DNA from: Pseudomonadales bacterium
GTDB lineage: Bacteria > Pseudomonadota > Gammaproteobacteria > Pseudomonadales > DT-91
NCBI GenBank assembly: GCA_013215055.1
Contig: JABSRQ010000031.1
Location: 1 to 53,079, forward strand
Length of the DNA: 53,079 nucleotides
Reading direction: 5' to 3'
Shown here one piece after another: positions 27,239 through 37,800 of the stretch. The first letter of the stretch is position 1. Each line of letters starts with the position of its first letter. Below the pieces are notes generated by a model. The model had not been told where the DNA came from and searched no databases. It worked only from the letters and a program-made list of their open reading frames with translations. Made by a program: the position numbers and the translations under genes.

Positions 27239-29502
27239 GTGTTAAACAAACCTTTTGGCAATTACTAGACTCTTACGATGTTGAGATTCCTATAATTCAA
27301 CGAGATTATGCCCAAGGTCGCTCTGATGCGAAGGCAACGCAAATTCGACAAGGCTTTGTACAAAGCCTCTATGAAATGGTAACCAATCCTGCAGTGAGTA
27401 CAGATTTAGATTTTATCTATGGCTCGGTAAAGAATGACGTATTAGTCCTGCTAGACGGTCAACAGCGGTTGACGACTTTATTCTTGCTACATTGGTATGT
27501 CTCCACTGGAACACAAGCGTTAGAGGCTCGTGAAAAGTTAGCTAAATTTCGCTACGAAACTCGTGTTAGTTCACGAGAGTTTATTGGTTCGCTACTTACA
27601 TTCAGTGATGACTTTGATTTGTTGGCTATTGAAGGTAGCCTTTCTGAAAAAATCAAGGATGCTCATTGGTTTTTCTCTATTTGGGGGAATGACCCTACAG
27701 TGCAGTCTATGTTAACTATGTTGGACGAAATTCACCGAGTGTTTCGACCGGCGCTGGATGAAAGTGAAGCGTTATGGGGGAAGCTAGTTTGCAATGAGAA
27801 TCCACCGGTAACGTTCCATTTTCTGAATATGGATGACTTCTCGCTGACGGATGAACTCTATATAAAAATGAATGCTAGGGGGCGTGCATTAACTGAATTT
27901 GAAAACTTCAAAGCCTGGTTGCAGGGGTATTCTGAAAAAATTGAAAGTGAAGAGATACCTAAGCACTTTTGGCACGCCATGGATAAAGAATGGACAGACG
28001 TGTTCTGGCAGCAGCGCGAATCTGGAATGTTCGAGATTGATGATATATACCTACGTTTTTTCAAGAGTGTGGCCCTAGCTAATGTAGCCAAAGCTTTACC
28101 ATTACCGAGTAAAAAACTTAGTGGCAAAGATGATGCGTTAGTTAACTTGTTACGTAATGGCTCATATGTTGCAGTTCAGCATTATGTTGAAAATGATTCT
28201 TTTACTGCTGAAACCCTTACTCAGTTAGCCAGCTTTCTCGACTTTATGCATAAGTTACAGACGTTGACAGGATGCGAAGGTGAAAGTGACCTGAAGTTGC
28301 TATGTAGGGAGCTTTTTAATGACGTGCTCAAGAAAAAAGGGCAGTTGGAACAGGTAAGGTTCTACGCATTTTATCTTTACGTCGCTTTGGTAGATGAAAA
28401 TGAAGCCTGGGACGTGGCTAAATTAACTGGTTTGGCTGACTGGTTAGCAATTGCTCTTAGGCTTATTAATAATACATCCTTTGACTCGTCGGCAGATTAT
28501 GTTCGGGCAATCCACTCTTTAAATGATTTAAGCGATTGCTTTGAAGGTGATATTCTTCAGAACTTTGCAGCTAAAAATGCAGGATCTATTAGCTTCTTTA
28601 ACGAGCAGCAACGTAATGAAGAAATTGTTAAATCTAACTTGATAGTTAACGATTCGGATTGGAAATCTGTATTACAAAATGCAGAATCCCATGGATATTT
28701 TTATGGGCAAGTAGGATTTCTTCTTGATTCGTGCATAGATCCTGAGACCGGGGGTTATTGCAGAGATACTTTTATCAGTAATGCTAATAAGGCTTCGGTG
28801 CTGTTTTCTGATAGTTTGATTGAAACCAATGATTTGCTGTTGCAGCGTGCTTTATTGTCGATAGGTGATTACACCATACCTGTTGGTAGTAATTACAGTT
28901 TTTGTAAAAGCGCAAAAGGTAATGCTCGTGATAGAAATGAGAATTGGAGGCGAGTTTTTAATGATAAAAAGCATCGACAAAAACTTCTTTTTGAACTTTT
29001 ATCGAAGTTAAAAGAAGGAGAGGAAGAGCAGGGGTTAATTGATATTGTCACTTCTACTAACACTAAAGACTGGCGCCAGTATTTTATTAAATATCCTGAA
29101 GTCATAGGCTCTTGCAAGGAGCGACAAGCACGTTTTAACTATGATAGTGATGTGTACCTTCTAAAAAGTCTTAGGATGTCTGGAAAGCATAAGGGCTTAA
29201 TGACTTATGTTCTTTATTTAGAGTTATTGAATAATTCGAATCCAGAGCTAGCTAATCTCAAAAGTGTTATGAAATATGTCTCTGTGAGTGGCGATAGCCT
29301 AGCCCCTGGGATTATGTTCACGCCATGGCAAGGCGGAGATTTGCATATAGAGTATGATGAGGGGTTCTCTTTGGAACTACTTGACTCTGAAGATGAGGAG
29401 TTACAATTGCATCCATGTAAGGGCATCCAAATCATTCGGGCAATGTTTCCTGTAATAGAATCTATTGGTACAGATGACGAAGAAGAGCTAAAGACTGCTT
29501 AA
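27235..29502 (+). CDS. Second DUF262 protein, partner of the upstream gene
   Basis: The 755-residue protein has an N-terminal DUF262 domain with IPIIQRDYAQGR and DGQQRLTTLFLLHWY (Asp74-Arg78). The middle and C-terminal parts are large, helical and acidic. I see no HNH or H-x-H motif like that of the preceding gene, so nuclease activity may reside only in the partner. The 4-bp ATGA overlap indicates coupled translation and a fixed ratio. The pair may form a heteromer in which this subunit recognises DNA or regulates (inference). Confidence 0.82.
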   Translation: MSVKQTFWQLLDSYDVEIPIIQRDYAQGRSDAKATQIRQGFVQSLYEMVTNPAVSTDLDFIYGSVKNDVLVLLDGQQRLTTLFLLHWYVSTGTQALEAREKLAKFRYETRVSSREFIGSLLTFSDDFDLLAIEGSLSEKIKDAHWFFSIWGNDPTVQSMLTMLDEIHRVFRPALDESEALWGKLVCNENPPVTFHFLNMDDFSLTDELYIKMNARGRALTEFENFKAWLQGYSEKIESEEIPKHFWHAMDKEWTDVFWQQRESGMFEIDDIYLRFFKSVALANVAKALPLPSKKLSGKDDALVNLLRNGSYVAVQHYVENDSFTAETLTQLASFLDFMHKLQTLTGCEGESDLKLLCRELFNDVLKKKGQLEQVRFYAFYLYVALVDENEAWDVAKLTGLADWLAIALRLINNTSFDSSADYVRAIHSLNDLSDCFEGDILQNFAAKNAGSISFFNEQQRNEEIVKSNLIVNDSDWKSVLQNAESHGYFYGQVGFLLDSCIDPETGGYCRDTFISNANKASVLFSDSLIETNDLLLQRALLSIGDYTIPVGSNYSFCKSAKGNARDRNENWRRVFNDKKHRQKLLFELLSKLKEGEEEQGLIDIVTSTNTKDWRQYFIKYPEVIGSCKERQARFNYDSDVYLLKSLRMSGKHKGLMTYVLYLELLNNSNPELANLKSVMKYVSVSGDSLAPGIMFTPWQGGDLHIEYDEGFSLELLDSEDEELQLHPCKGIQIIRAMFPVIESIGTDDEEELKTA

Positions 29503-29651
29503 AACTTGTTGCTTTGAATACTGACCACTTTCTTTTGAAGAAGCTCATCAGGGTTCGGTCTTCGTTTACGTTGTGTTGAGGTTGTGATTTATCTGAATTT
29601 ACTGGCCACAACTTATATAAATTGTTAGTGTGGTGGTCCATTTTGATTGGT

Positions 29652-30695
29652 ATGGAAACTATGTCGTATAAGAGGTTGAACCTTAATCGCGCGCTTATTA
29701 AAGATGCTATTACTGTTGAAGGTACTACAGTTTCTGGCCCTGAAGAAAAGGGTAATGAAACGCTGTTCACAGTATTTGAGAATGGAATTCGTGTTGCCTT
29801 ATTGGCTGTATATTTCAATCAGGACGGTTCTACTTCTATATCTGCTAAAGGGAATACTGCCGAGGTTGAAAAAGGGGGTGAATTAGCGAAACGGGTCAAG
29901 GATACCTGTCTATTCAGTGATAGGGCGAGTGTTGAACTTTCTCTTAAAATGAGTGAACAAGACTTTAATGATGCTCTTGAGTATTTAATTGAAGAGTGCT
30001 CAGCAGAGGAAACTGAAGTAAAAGATATTAATGGTGGTAAGCAGTACAAGCTTACCGGTGCGAGTGGCGATACGTTAATGGTCAAGTACTATACTCGACG
30101 TAAGGCCATGCAAGTTCAGGGGAAGCCCTTGGCGTTGTACGATGACTTAATTACGATGCTATGTGAACTTCTTCCGTACGAAGAGGTAGTTCAATCACAA
30201 TTAAAACAAATAAAAGTGCAAGTAGCTCCCGGTGTGGTGCGAGATATTCTTGAAGGACGCTTGCCAAATGCTTACGGTTTCTTATCGGAAAAGGTTCGTT
30301 CTATTATTAGTCCTGCTTTAGCTTTATCCCAGGTGGATATTGAATTAGATGATTATACGTCTTTTGCAATGCCGGTTTTGCGAGGGTTGGAAGGTTACTT
30401 GAAGTTGTTATTTTCAAGTAAAAATCAAACAGTTGGTAAGACTTTTGGTAACCTTATAGTAGGGGGGGATGGGAAATGTTCTGTTTTACCCAATATTCAA
30501 ACTACGCTAAACTGTAACAAAACAGTAGCTGCTATTGAAGAATGTTACGATTATTGGGCAGATAATAGACATGGACTGTTCCATGTAGATAGTGTCACTG
30601 AGTCAACTCGTATATTGGATAGGCAAGAAGCCGATCAAATTATTACTAAAACATTGAAACTAATAGATGAAACTTACTCAAAGATAGTGAGTTAA
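29652..30695 (+). CDS. rnlA: RnlA-family toxin (HEPN endoribonuclease)
   Basis: The 347-residue product matches the layout of E. coli RnlA (357 residues). The N-terminus METMSYKRLNLNRA corresponds to RnlA SYKNLNLVRA. AVYFNQDGSTSI resembles DIFYNGDGSTTI, and MQVQGKPLALYD resembles LQIQGRPLSCY. A cooperating region VLRGLEGYLK and the HEPN active site RHGLFH (Arg306 and His311, R-x4-H) are intact. RnlA cleaves mRNA when its antitoxin is lost, for example after phage infection. The ATG at 29652 is chosen because it aligns with the E. coli start; an earlier frame extension to 29622 has no support. The antitoxin gene follows 15 bp later. Confidence 0.88.
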   Translation: METMSYKRLNLNRALIKDAITVEGTTVSGPEEKGNETLFTVFENGIRVALLAVYFNQDGSTSISAKGNTAEVEKGGELAKRVKDTCLFSDRASVELSLKMSEQDFNDALEYLIEECSAEETEVKDINGGKQYKLTGASGDTLMVKYYTRRKAMQVQGKPLALYDDLITMLCELLPYEEVVQSQLKQIKVQVAPGVVRDILEGRLPNAYGFLSEKVRSIISPALALSQVDIELDDYTSFAMPVLRGLEGYLKLLFSSKNQTVGKTFGNLIVGGDGKCSVLPNIQTTLNCNKTVAAIEECYDYWADNRHGLFHVDSVTESTRILDRQEADQIITKTLKLIDETYSKIVS

Positions 30696-30710
30696 TAAAT
30701 TAAGACTATT

Positions 30711-31097
30711 ATGGTTGATCATTACAGGTTATTAAAAGTTGAGGCTGATGAGTGTGCATACGTGAGTATGTCTACTGATTTCGCTCGCCCTGATGATTAT
30801 CTGGAAGATTTGGGGAAAGATCTATTTAAGCGCCAAGTTAAAGGGAAAATATTATTTGATCTTCTTCTTTGCAATGGTATGAAGAATGGTCGTTTTTTTA
30901 TAGCCTACTTTGATGGTAGAAAATTTGAATCAAATTCTTTCTTAGAGTTAAGTGACATAACTCCTGAATTGAAGTCTGCTACTTCAGAGTTCTATATGAA
31001 GCATTACGATTTAGTTGCTGAAAACAATATCCTGTCTAAACCTCAGAAGTTTCTCATCAAAAAAGGGAGGTTACCTAGCCTCTCAATCGCTGGTTAA
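30711..31097 (+). CDS. rnlB: RnlB-family antitoxin
   Basis: The 128-residue protein is similar in size to E. coli RnlB (123). It carries the recognisable segment GKILFDLLLCNG at 45-56 followed by GRFF, matching RnlB GEILFDLLCANG with NRF. In E. coli RnlB blocks RnlA by direct binding. The order toxin then antitoxin, and the 15-bp spacing, are as in the E. coli operon. The rest of the sequence is divergent, which is usual for antitoxins. Confidence 0.85.
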   Translation: MVDHYRLLKVEADECAYVSMSTDFARPDDYLEDLGKDLFKRQVKGKILFDLLLCNGMKNGRFFIAYFDGRKFESNSFLELSDITPELKSATSEFYMKHYDLVAENNILSKPQKFLIKKGRLPSLSIAG

Positions 31098-31316
31098 TAT
31101 AACACCTCCAACTTAGACGAACATTGAAGTGATTCATTGATAATCATTTGATAGTATTGAGTTTTCAACGTATCTATACGATTGAGGTTCAGTTGGATCA
31201 ATTCTTTTTTATGAATCACTCATTCTTACTTAATTCAATCTTAAGTATATTGCCGCTAGCTGAAAAGCCGTCGCTCATAGAGCCCGCAGTATATCTTTGT
31301 TAGGCTTGATACTATC

Positions 31317-34300
31317 ATGCGAAATTCAAAGAAAGCCATCTCCCCTGGCCCAACACTCGAAACTGTACTTTTGGATCTTTCACGTCCTCGTCTAGTTGAA
31401 GTGGCCCGCCTTAATGGCGTAGCTCTTCCTGATAAGTCTCGTGAGAAACAGGTGTCTCATTTACTCAATACCATAGACCTCGGTTTCAGGGCTCTTCTAG
31501 AACGTTTGACCAGAGATGAGCTACGCCGAACGTGTCGTGTACACGGTTTAGACGACTCTGCGCGTTCAAGAGTCGATCTAACTAATAGTTTACTGGGGGC
31601 ATTTGATGGCGATATAAGTGAGGCACCTGTTTCAGGTCTCTTTGCCGCGAGTAGGGTTGATCGTGAAGCCCCAGAAGTTGGGCATGTTATTCGTTTGCGT
31701 CATCGACAGTGGCTGGTTGAAGATGTAATCCAACCCCCAGAGTCAGACCAGCTTACGTTGGTTAAAGCTGTATGCCTTGATGATGATAATCAGGGGGAGG
31801 TGATCGAGGTTCTTTGGGAGATGGAGCTGGGTGCTCAAGTTGTTGCACAACATATGGGCGGTTTGGGGGAATCTATCGATGAACCAAGGCTTTTTGCTGC
31901 TTATCTTCATGCGATTAAGTGGAATTCGGTTACCGCTACTGATAGGAACCTTTTTCAAGCGCCTTTTCGCGCCGGTATCATGCTACAAGCCCACCAACTT
32001 GAACCGTTACGGCGAGCATTATCTCTTCCAAGGGCTAATTTGTTTATTGCCGATGATGTTGGCTTAGGTAAAACCATCGAAGCAGGCCTGGTACTGCAGG
32101 AATTATTACTTCGTCAAAGAGTAGATTTTGTATTGGTTTCTTGCCCTGCTTCCGTCTGCCTTCAATGGCGGGATGAGATGTCCAAACGTTTTGGCCTTCA
32201 ATTTGAAGTGATGAACAGGGCATTTGTGGATCGTCGTCGTCGTGAACGAGGTTTTGGTGTTAATCCGTGGAGTACCCATAACCGTTTTATCATCTCTCAT
32301 GACCTACTTCGTCGTCCAGAATATCGGGAGCAGCTGCTCAATATATTAGGTGAGCGGGCTAAGCGTAGCTTATTCATCCTTGATGAAGCGCATGTTGCGG
32401 CTCCAGCGTCGGCAGGTAAATACGCTACCGATTCAATCATTACCAAAGTTATTCGTGATGTCGCTCCGCGTTTTGAAAATCGCCTTTTCCTAAGTGCTAC
32501 ACCTCATAATGGGCACTCTAATAGTTTTTCTTCACTGCTTGAGATTCTTGATCCTCAGCGCTTTACTCGTGGCGTAGCGGTAACCGATGCTAAGCAACGA
32601 GATGCTGTTATGGTGCGGCGTTTAAAAGAAGACTTACGTGTGCTTGGTCGAGGAGATTATCCTGAGCGCAAACTGATGAGACACAGCTTGAAACATGATG
32701 GCAGCCAATGGATGTGCTCCACGGGTGAAATTGATAAGCCAATCGGCGGAGGTGCTCCATTTGAACTAACGCTTGCAACAATGCTCAGCGAATATACCGA
32801 ATTGCGGTCTGAAGTTGGAAAAGGCGGTCGACTTGCTTTGGTCAATTTACAAAAGCGCTTATTGAGCAGTGTAACTGCTTTTGCAGGTACTCTGGGGAAA
32901 CACAGTCGTGGCAACAGCGGAGTGTCATTATTAAAAGAAATTTCCTCAGTAGATACCATTCATCTTGAGCATGATGACCTTTATGGCGATGAGGCGGAAG
33001 ATGACATACACGAGCTGGCAATAGTACAAGCGGCAACCGCCAAGTTATCAGCTCCCAGTGAGGTTGCCCTTAAACTCATCAAACAAATGACCGAGTTAGC
33101 CCAGCAGCATAAGGATGATCCAGATGGCAAAATTCTAGGCTTTTTGTCTTGGATGCGCGATAACCAGTGTCCGGCCGCAGGGCTAGACCCTGATGACTCC
33201 GCTAGTAAAGCTTGGGCTGGAAAGCGTGTCATCATATTTACTGAGTCGATGGATACCAAGACATATATAGAAGGACAACTTAGACGAGCCCTGAGTCATA
33301 CCAATGATGGTCATAAACGGGTAATGAGTTTCCACGGAGGTCTTGGTGATGACAAGCGTGCAGAGATTCAGCAAGCGTTTAATAGTCCGGTAGATGATCA
33401 CCCCGTTAGAATATTGGTTGCTACAGATGCAGCCCGTGAAGGTGTGAATTTACAGGGACAGTGTGCCGACTTGTTCCACTATGATGTACCATGGAATCCA
33501 GCGCGGATGGAACAACGAAACGGTCGTATCGACCGGACGTTGCAAAGTGAAGCAGAAGTGCGCTGTCACTACTTTGTTTATACCGATCGTGCTGAAGACA
33601 TTGTTCTTGATAAACTCGCGCAGAAGGTCGAAACCATCCAGCGTGAGCTCGGCTCAACCGGTGCCGTAATTATGGATCGCATCGAGTCTCAGCTTGAAAA
33701 AGAAGGAATCGGCAGCAACACGCTTGACCAGTTAAATGATACCGAACGCGAAAAATCTCAGCAAACCATTGCTGCTCAGGAGTTGGAGAAAACAAGAAAA
33801 TCTCGTGACGAACTGGCTCGTGAACTGGAACTGCTGGATGAGGCTCTCGATCGTTCTGCTAAGATCACATCCTTTGAACCTAAGTTGCTACGCGATGCCA
33901 TCAATGCAGGATTAGAACTCAGTGGTGCCAAACCTCTTCAACCTGCACCTAATGCTGTACCAGGGGCTGAAGCCTTTACTATTCCTGAATTGCCAGAGTC
34001 CTGGGCCGAAACTCTTGATAGTTTGCGCTTACCACGTGGCCGCGAGGAGTACTTCCGAGATTGGCGTGCCAAACCATTGTTGCCGGTATTGTTCGAATCA
34101 CCGCCTAAAATGAACAGTGCTGCGGCACAGTTACACCTCTCTCATCCGTTTGTAAAACGTATTTTTAGCCGTTTTCTTTCACAGGGTTATTCCGCTCATG
34201 ACCTTAATCGTGTCACGATTGTTCGCAGTAATGACAGCCTTATCAGAGTTATTGCCTTTGGCCGTCTCTCATTGTTTGGCAATGGAGCTTCCAAATTACA

Positions 34301-34850
34301 CGATCAATTGGTCAGTGTTGCAGCGCGTTGGGTGGAATCCAGCGATGAGCCTCTAAAGCCCTTCGCCGAAGACGCTGATCGTAAGGCGCTAGAGTCTCTT
34401 GAACAGGTCCTGGCCGAATCACCGACCCTAGATGGGATTTCCGAGGCAGTACAACAGAAAGTGATAGCTGCAGCCCCTGATTTGTTCAGCCAGCTCTGGA
34501 GGCACCTAGAAGATGAGGCGGAAGCTCAAATACATGACGCGTCACTACAGCTTGAGCTTCGAGGACAAGAAGAGGCAGATCAGCTAGAAGAGATTCTGAA
34601 AACTCAGCGCGATGCCATTGAAAAACAGCTGCAGTTAAAAGCACCGCAATTGATGCTGGACTTTGACACATTCACTCCCAGTGAGAAGAAACAGGCGGAT
34701 GCTGATAAAAAGCACATGCAGCATCGTTTAGAAGCTATAGAACGAGAAATACTTGAAGAGCCAGAACAATTGAAGTCGATTTATCACGTCACACTGCCAC
34801 GCCTACAGCCGGTTGGTTTGGTTGTGCTCTGGCCCAAGACTCGAGGGTAA
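31317..34850 (+). CDS. drmD: DrmD, SNF2-like helicase of class 1 DISARM
   Basis: The 1177-residue SF2/SNF2 ATPase has Walker A DDVGLGKT (Lys252), motif II DEAH (356-359), SATPHNG in motif III, and motif VI WNPARMEQRNGRIDR. A coiled-coil-rich C-terminal region follows. In class 1 DISARM this protein is the class-defining component and the first gene. It is followed 9 bp later by the adenine methylase gene, matching the known order. The start ATG at 31317 begins 220 bp after the RnlB gene, an interval that presumably holds the operon promoter. DISARM restricts unmethylated incoming phage DNA. Confidence 0.92.
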   Translation: MRNSKKAISPGPTLETVLLDLSRPRLVEVARLNGVALPDKSREKQVSHLLNTIDLGFRALLERLTRDELRRTCRVHGLDDSARSRVDLTNSLLGAFDGDISEAPVSGLFAASRVDREAPEVGHVIRLRHRQWLVEDVIQPPESDQLTLVKAVCLDDDNQGEVIEVLWEMELGAQVVAQHMGGLGESIDEPRLFAAYLHAIKWNSVTATDRNLFQAPFRAGIMLQAHQLEPLRRALSLPRANLFIADDVGLGKTIEAGLVLQELLLRQRVDFVLVSCPASVCLQWRDEMSKRFGLQFEVMNRAFVDRRRRERGFGVNPWSTHNRFIISHDLLRRPEYREQLLNILGERAKRSLFILDEAHVAAPASAGKYATDSIITKVIRDVAPRFENRLFLSATPHNGHSNSFSSLLEILDPQRFTRGVAVTDAKQRDAVMVRRLKEDLRVLGRGDYPERKLMRHSLKHDGSQWMCSTGEIDKPIGGGAPFELTLATMLSEYTELRSEVGKGGRLALVNLQKRLLSSVTAFAGTLGKHSRGNSGVSLLKEISSVDTIHLEHDDLYGDEAEDDIHELAIVQAATAKLSAPSEVALKLIKQMTELAQQHKDDPDGKILGFLSWMRDNQCPAAGLDPDDSASKAWAGKRVIIFTESMDTKTYIEGQLRRALSHTNDGHKRVMSFHGGLGDDKRAEIQQAFNSPVDDHPVRILVATDAAREGVNLQGQCADLFHYDVPWNPARMEQRNGRIDRTLQSEAEVRCHYFVYTDRAEDIVLDKLAQKVETIQRELGSTGAVIMDRIESQLEKEGIGSNTLDQLNDTEREKSQQTIAAQELEKTRKSRDELARELELLDEALDRSAKITSFEPKLLRDAINAGLELSGAKPLQPAPNAVPGAEAFTIPELPESWAETLDSLRLPRGREEYFRDWRAKPLLPVLFESPPKMNSAAAQLHLSHPFVKRIFSRFLSQGYSAHDLNRVTIVRSNDSLIRVIAFGRLSLFGNGASKLHDQLVSVAARWVESSDEPLKPFAEDADRKALESLEQVLAESPTLDGISEAVQQKVIAAAPDLFSQLWRHLEDEAEAQIHDASLQLELRGQEEADQLEEILKTQRDAIEKQLQLKAPQLMLDFDTFTPSEKKQADADKKHMQHRLEAIEREILEEPEQLKSIYHVTLPRLQPVGLVVLWPKTRG

Positions 34851-34859
34851 ACAGTAAGC

Positions 34860-37800
34860 ATGGCAAATAAACATGATGAATTCTTTCACGACAAATGGCT
34901 TGGACACGTACAGACAGAATCCGATGGGCTGGTGGTCGCCAAGCCCGTTTTATTGGATGCAAACTGTGCCCAAACGCAACCTCCGGCGGTTCAAGAAGCC
35001 CTACGAGAGCTCTGTCCTCAAAAGGAAGATGGCAGCCCTCGTAGTATTGAGGACTTATCGCAGTTTTTCGAAGATCTGCTTGGCCTTGATTCAGATCTCT
35101 TTGATCGCACAGATTCTATACCTGAAGATGTCTCACTCTACGCCCCTGAGGGCCCGCAGACCCTTCGACCAACCTTTGGTCTTTTACAACAGGAAGATCC
35201 TGATCCGATTGAGGGCGCAGGCACCCCAGCTTCAAATGCAGCAGCTCGATACGTTGCTTTAATTTGGGATGTTACAGAAACAGACGATGGTGAAAACTTA
35301 GATGAAGCCATAGGTTTGCCTCTGGATAAACCCGAGAGCACCACGGGAGAATGGCTTTATCCCCCGGGCGCTAAGTTTGATCGTTTGCTACGTCACTGCC
35401 GTGTACCGGTAGGTATTATTACTAACCGTGAAGTTATTCGATTGGTTTACGCGCCTCACGGTGAATCTTCTGGGCATATTACTTTCCGCATTGATGACAT
35501 GGCTACCGTCGGGGGACGGCCCATTCTCGATGCGATGATCATGTTGCTCTGCGCCAACCAATGGTTTGGTGTAAGTGATGAGAACTCACTGCCGTCTCTG
35601 TTAAAACGCAGTCGTGAACATCAAGGTTCTGTTACCGAAGATTTGGCTGAGCAAGTTTTTAGTGGCCTCGAAACATTGCTGCAAGGCTTCCAACAGGCGG
35701 CCGAGCGAGACAAAACTGACTTGCTACAACAGGCGCTAGAGCAAGATGATGATCATCTTTACCGTGGTCTGCTTACTGTAATGTTGCGGCTGGTATTTAT
35801 TCTCTACGCCGAAGATCGCAGCTTGTTACCGGTTGAACATCCACTTTACGCCAAACGCATGAGCCTGCTTGGTTTGTTTGAGCGCTTGCAGCGCGATCAC
35901 GGTAACTTCCCCGACTCTATGAATAACCGCTTCGGTGCTTGGGGGCATATCGTTTCACTGTGTCGTGTTATTTACCTGGGAGTCGATCACGGTGATTTTC
36001 ATATTCCACCGCGTCAGGGTGACCTGTTTGACCCACATCGCTTTAAGTTTCTTGAAGGCTGGACTGGGGGAAGTGCCCCGGTTATTACTCAAAAAGCCCG
36101 CTCCGAAGTACAAGTGCCCACGGTGGATGATGGTACGGTATTCAGCTTGCTTCGCAGCCTGCTTATTTTCCAAGGTCAGCGCCTCAGTTACCGCACCCTC
36201 GACGTTGAACAAATTGGCAGCGTGTACGAAGCCTTAATGGGTTACCACGTTAAGGCTTGTGAATCACAGGCAGTGGCTATTAAGATAAAGGCTAAAAAAG
36301 GCTCACCAAAATATTGGCTTGAGGCCGATGCGTTACAATCGGTGGCTACCGCTCAGCGCTTAAAATGGCTGCAGAATGATTGTGGTTTTGATAAGGGCAC
36401 CGCCACAAAAATCAAAAAAGCCGTCGATACATTTGAAAAGACCAAGTCAGAAGATCGTGGCACGTTGGTTGATGCTCTTTTGCCATTGGCGGTAGGAAAA
36501 AAAGACAACAGTGTTTGGAAGATGGCCCAAACCGGCCAGTATATCTTTCAGCCTGGTGCCGAGCGTCGACGTTCCGGTTCACATTACACACCGCGTTCAC
36601 TAACATCTCCTATTGTCCAGAAAACCCTGCAGCCATTACTTCGCTGTTTAGGGGAAGCGCCAACAGCGGAACAGATACTCGAACTAAAACTCTGTGATCC
36701 AGCCATGGGCTCTGGCGCATTTTTGGTGGAGTGTTGCCGCCAGTTAGCTGATGAAGTCATAGCCGCTTGGGGGCGAGACAAGCAAGTCGAAGAGATTGCG
36801 ACCCTTTGCCCCGAGGGCGATGTAGTTGCCCATGCACGTCGCTTAGTTGCTCAGCGCTGTCTCTACGGTGTCGATAAAAATGTCATGGCCGTGCAGTTGG
36901 CTAAGTTGTCGCTGTGGCTATTTACTCTGGCCCGCGAACTGCCTTTTACCTTTCTCGATCACAGTTTACGTTATGGCGACTCTCTTGTTGGTCTCAACTT
37001 TGAACAGATTAAAGCCTTTAATTGGAAGCCTGAAAAACAGATTAGCTTTTTAGAGGAAGAGATAACAAAAACACTGGATGAAGTTGTCGCCATCCGTCAA
37101 GAAATTCATGCCTTGGCCGGGGACTCCACCCCTGCAGGACAAAAAAATAAAACCCAGCGGCTGTTTGATGCCAATGATGCAACCGAAAAAGTACGTAAGA
37201 TCGCGGACGTATGTGTAGGGTCATTTTTTAGTGAGGATAAAAATAAGTCACGGTTAGAAGAGCGGCAACGTCGCGAGAATGTTGTGAAGGCATGGCTTGC
37301 TGGGGATGATAGTGCTGCGGTCACTATCGATAGTTGGGTTAAAGTAATTCGCGAAGAGCATGCCCCATTTCATTGGTGGATAGAGTTCCCGGAAGTGTTC
37401 TATGAGAAACGGCCTGATCCCCTCCAGGGGGGAGAGAGTAATCAGGCCGCGTTTGTAGATGCCTTCGTTGGAAATCCGCCGTTCCTTGGGGGGCGGAAAG
37501 TGTCCGGGGCGCTCGGGAGCAACTACTCAGATTGGCTTGAGACGAAGCACGAATGCAGTAAGAATGCTGATTTGTGTGCCCACTTCTTCCGAGCGGCTTG
37601 GAGTATGTTGGGTCCTCATGGTGTTGCCGGATTGGTCGCCACCAACGCTATCTCCGAGGGCGACACAAGAGCGGCAGGCTTACAGAAAATCATATCGAAT
37701 GGTGCGCGAGTCTACGATGCTCGATGCGACTTTCCGTGGCCCGGTTCTGCCACCGTTACAGTGAGCACTATCTGTTTCGCAGTTGGGTCACCTGCTGTGG

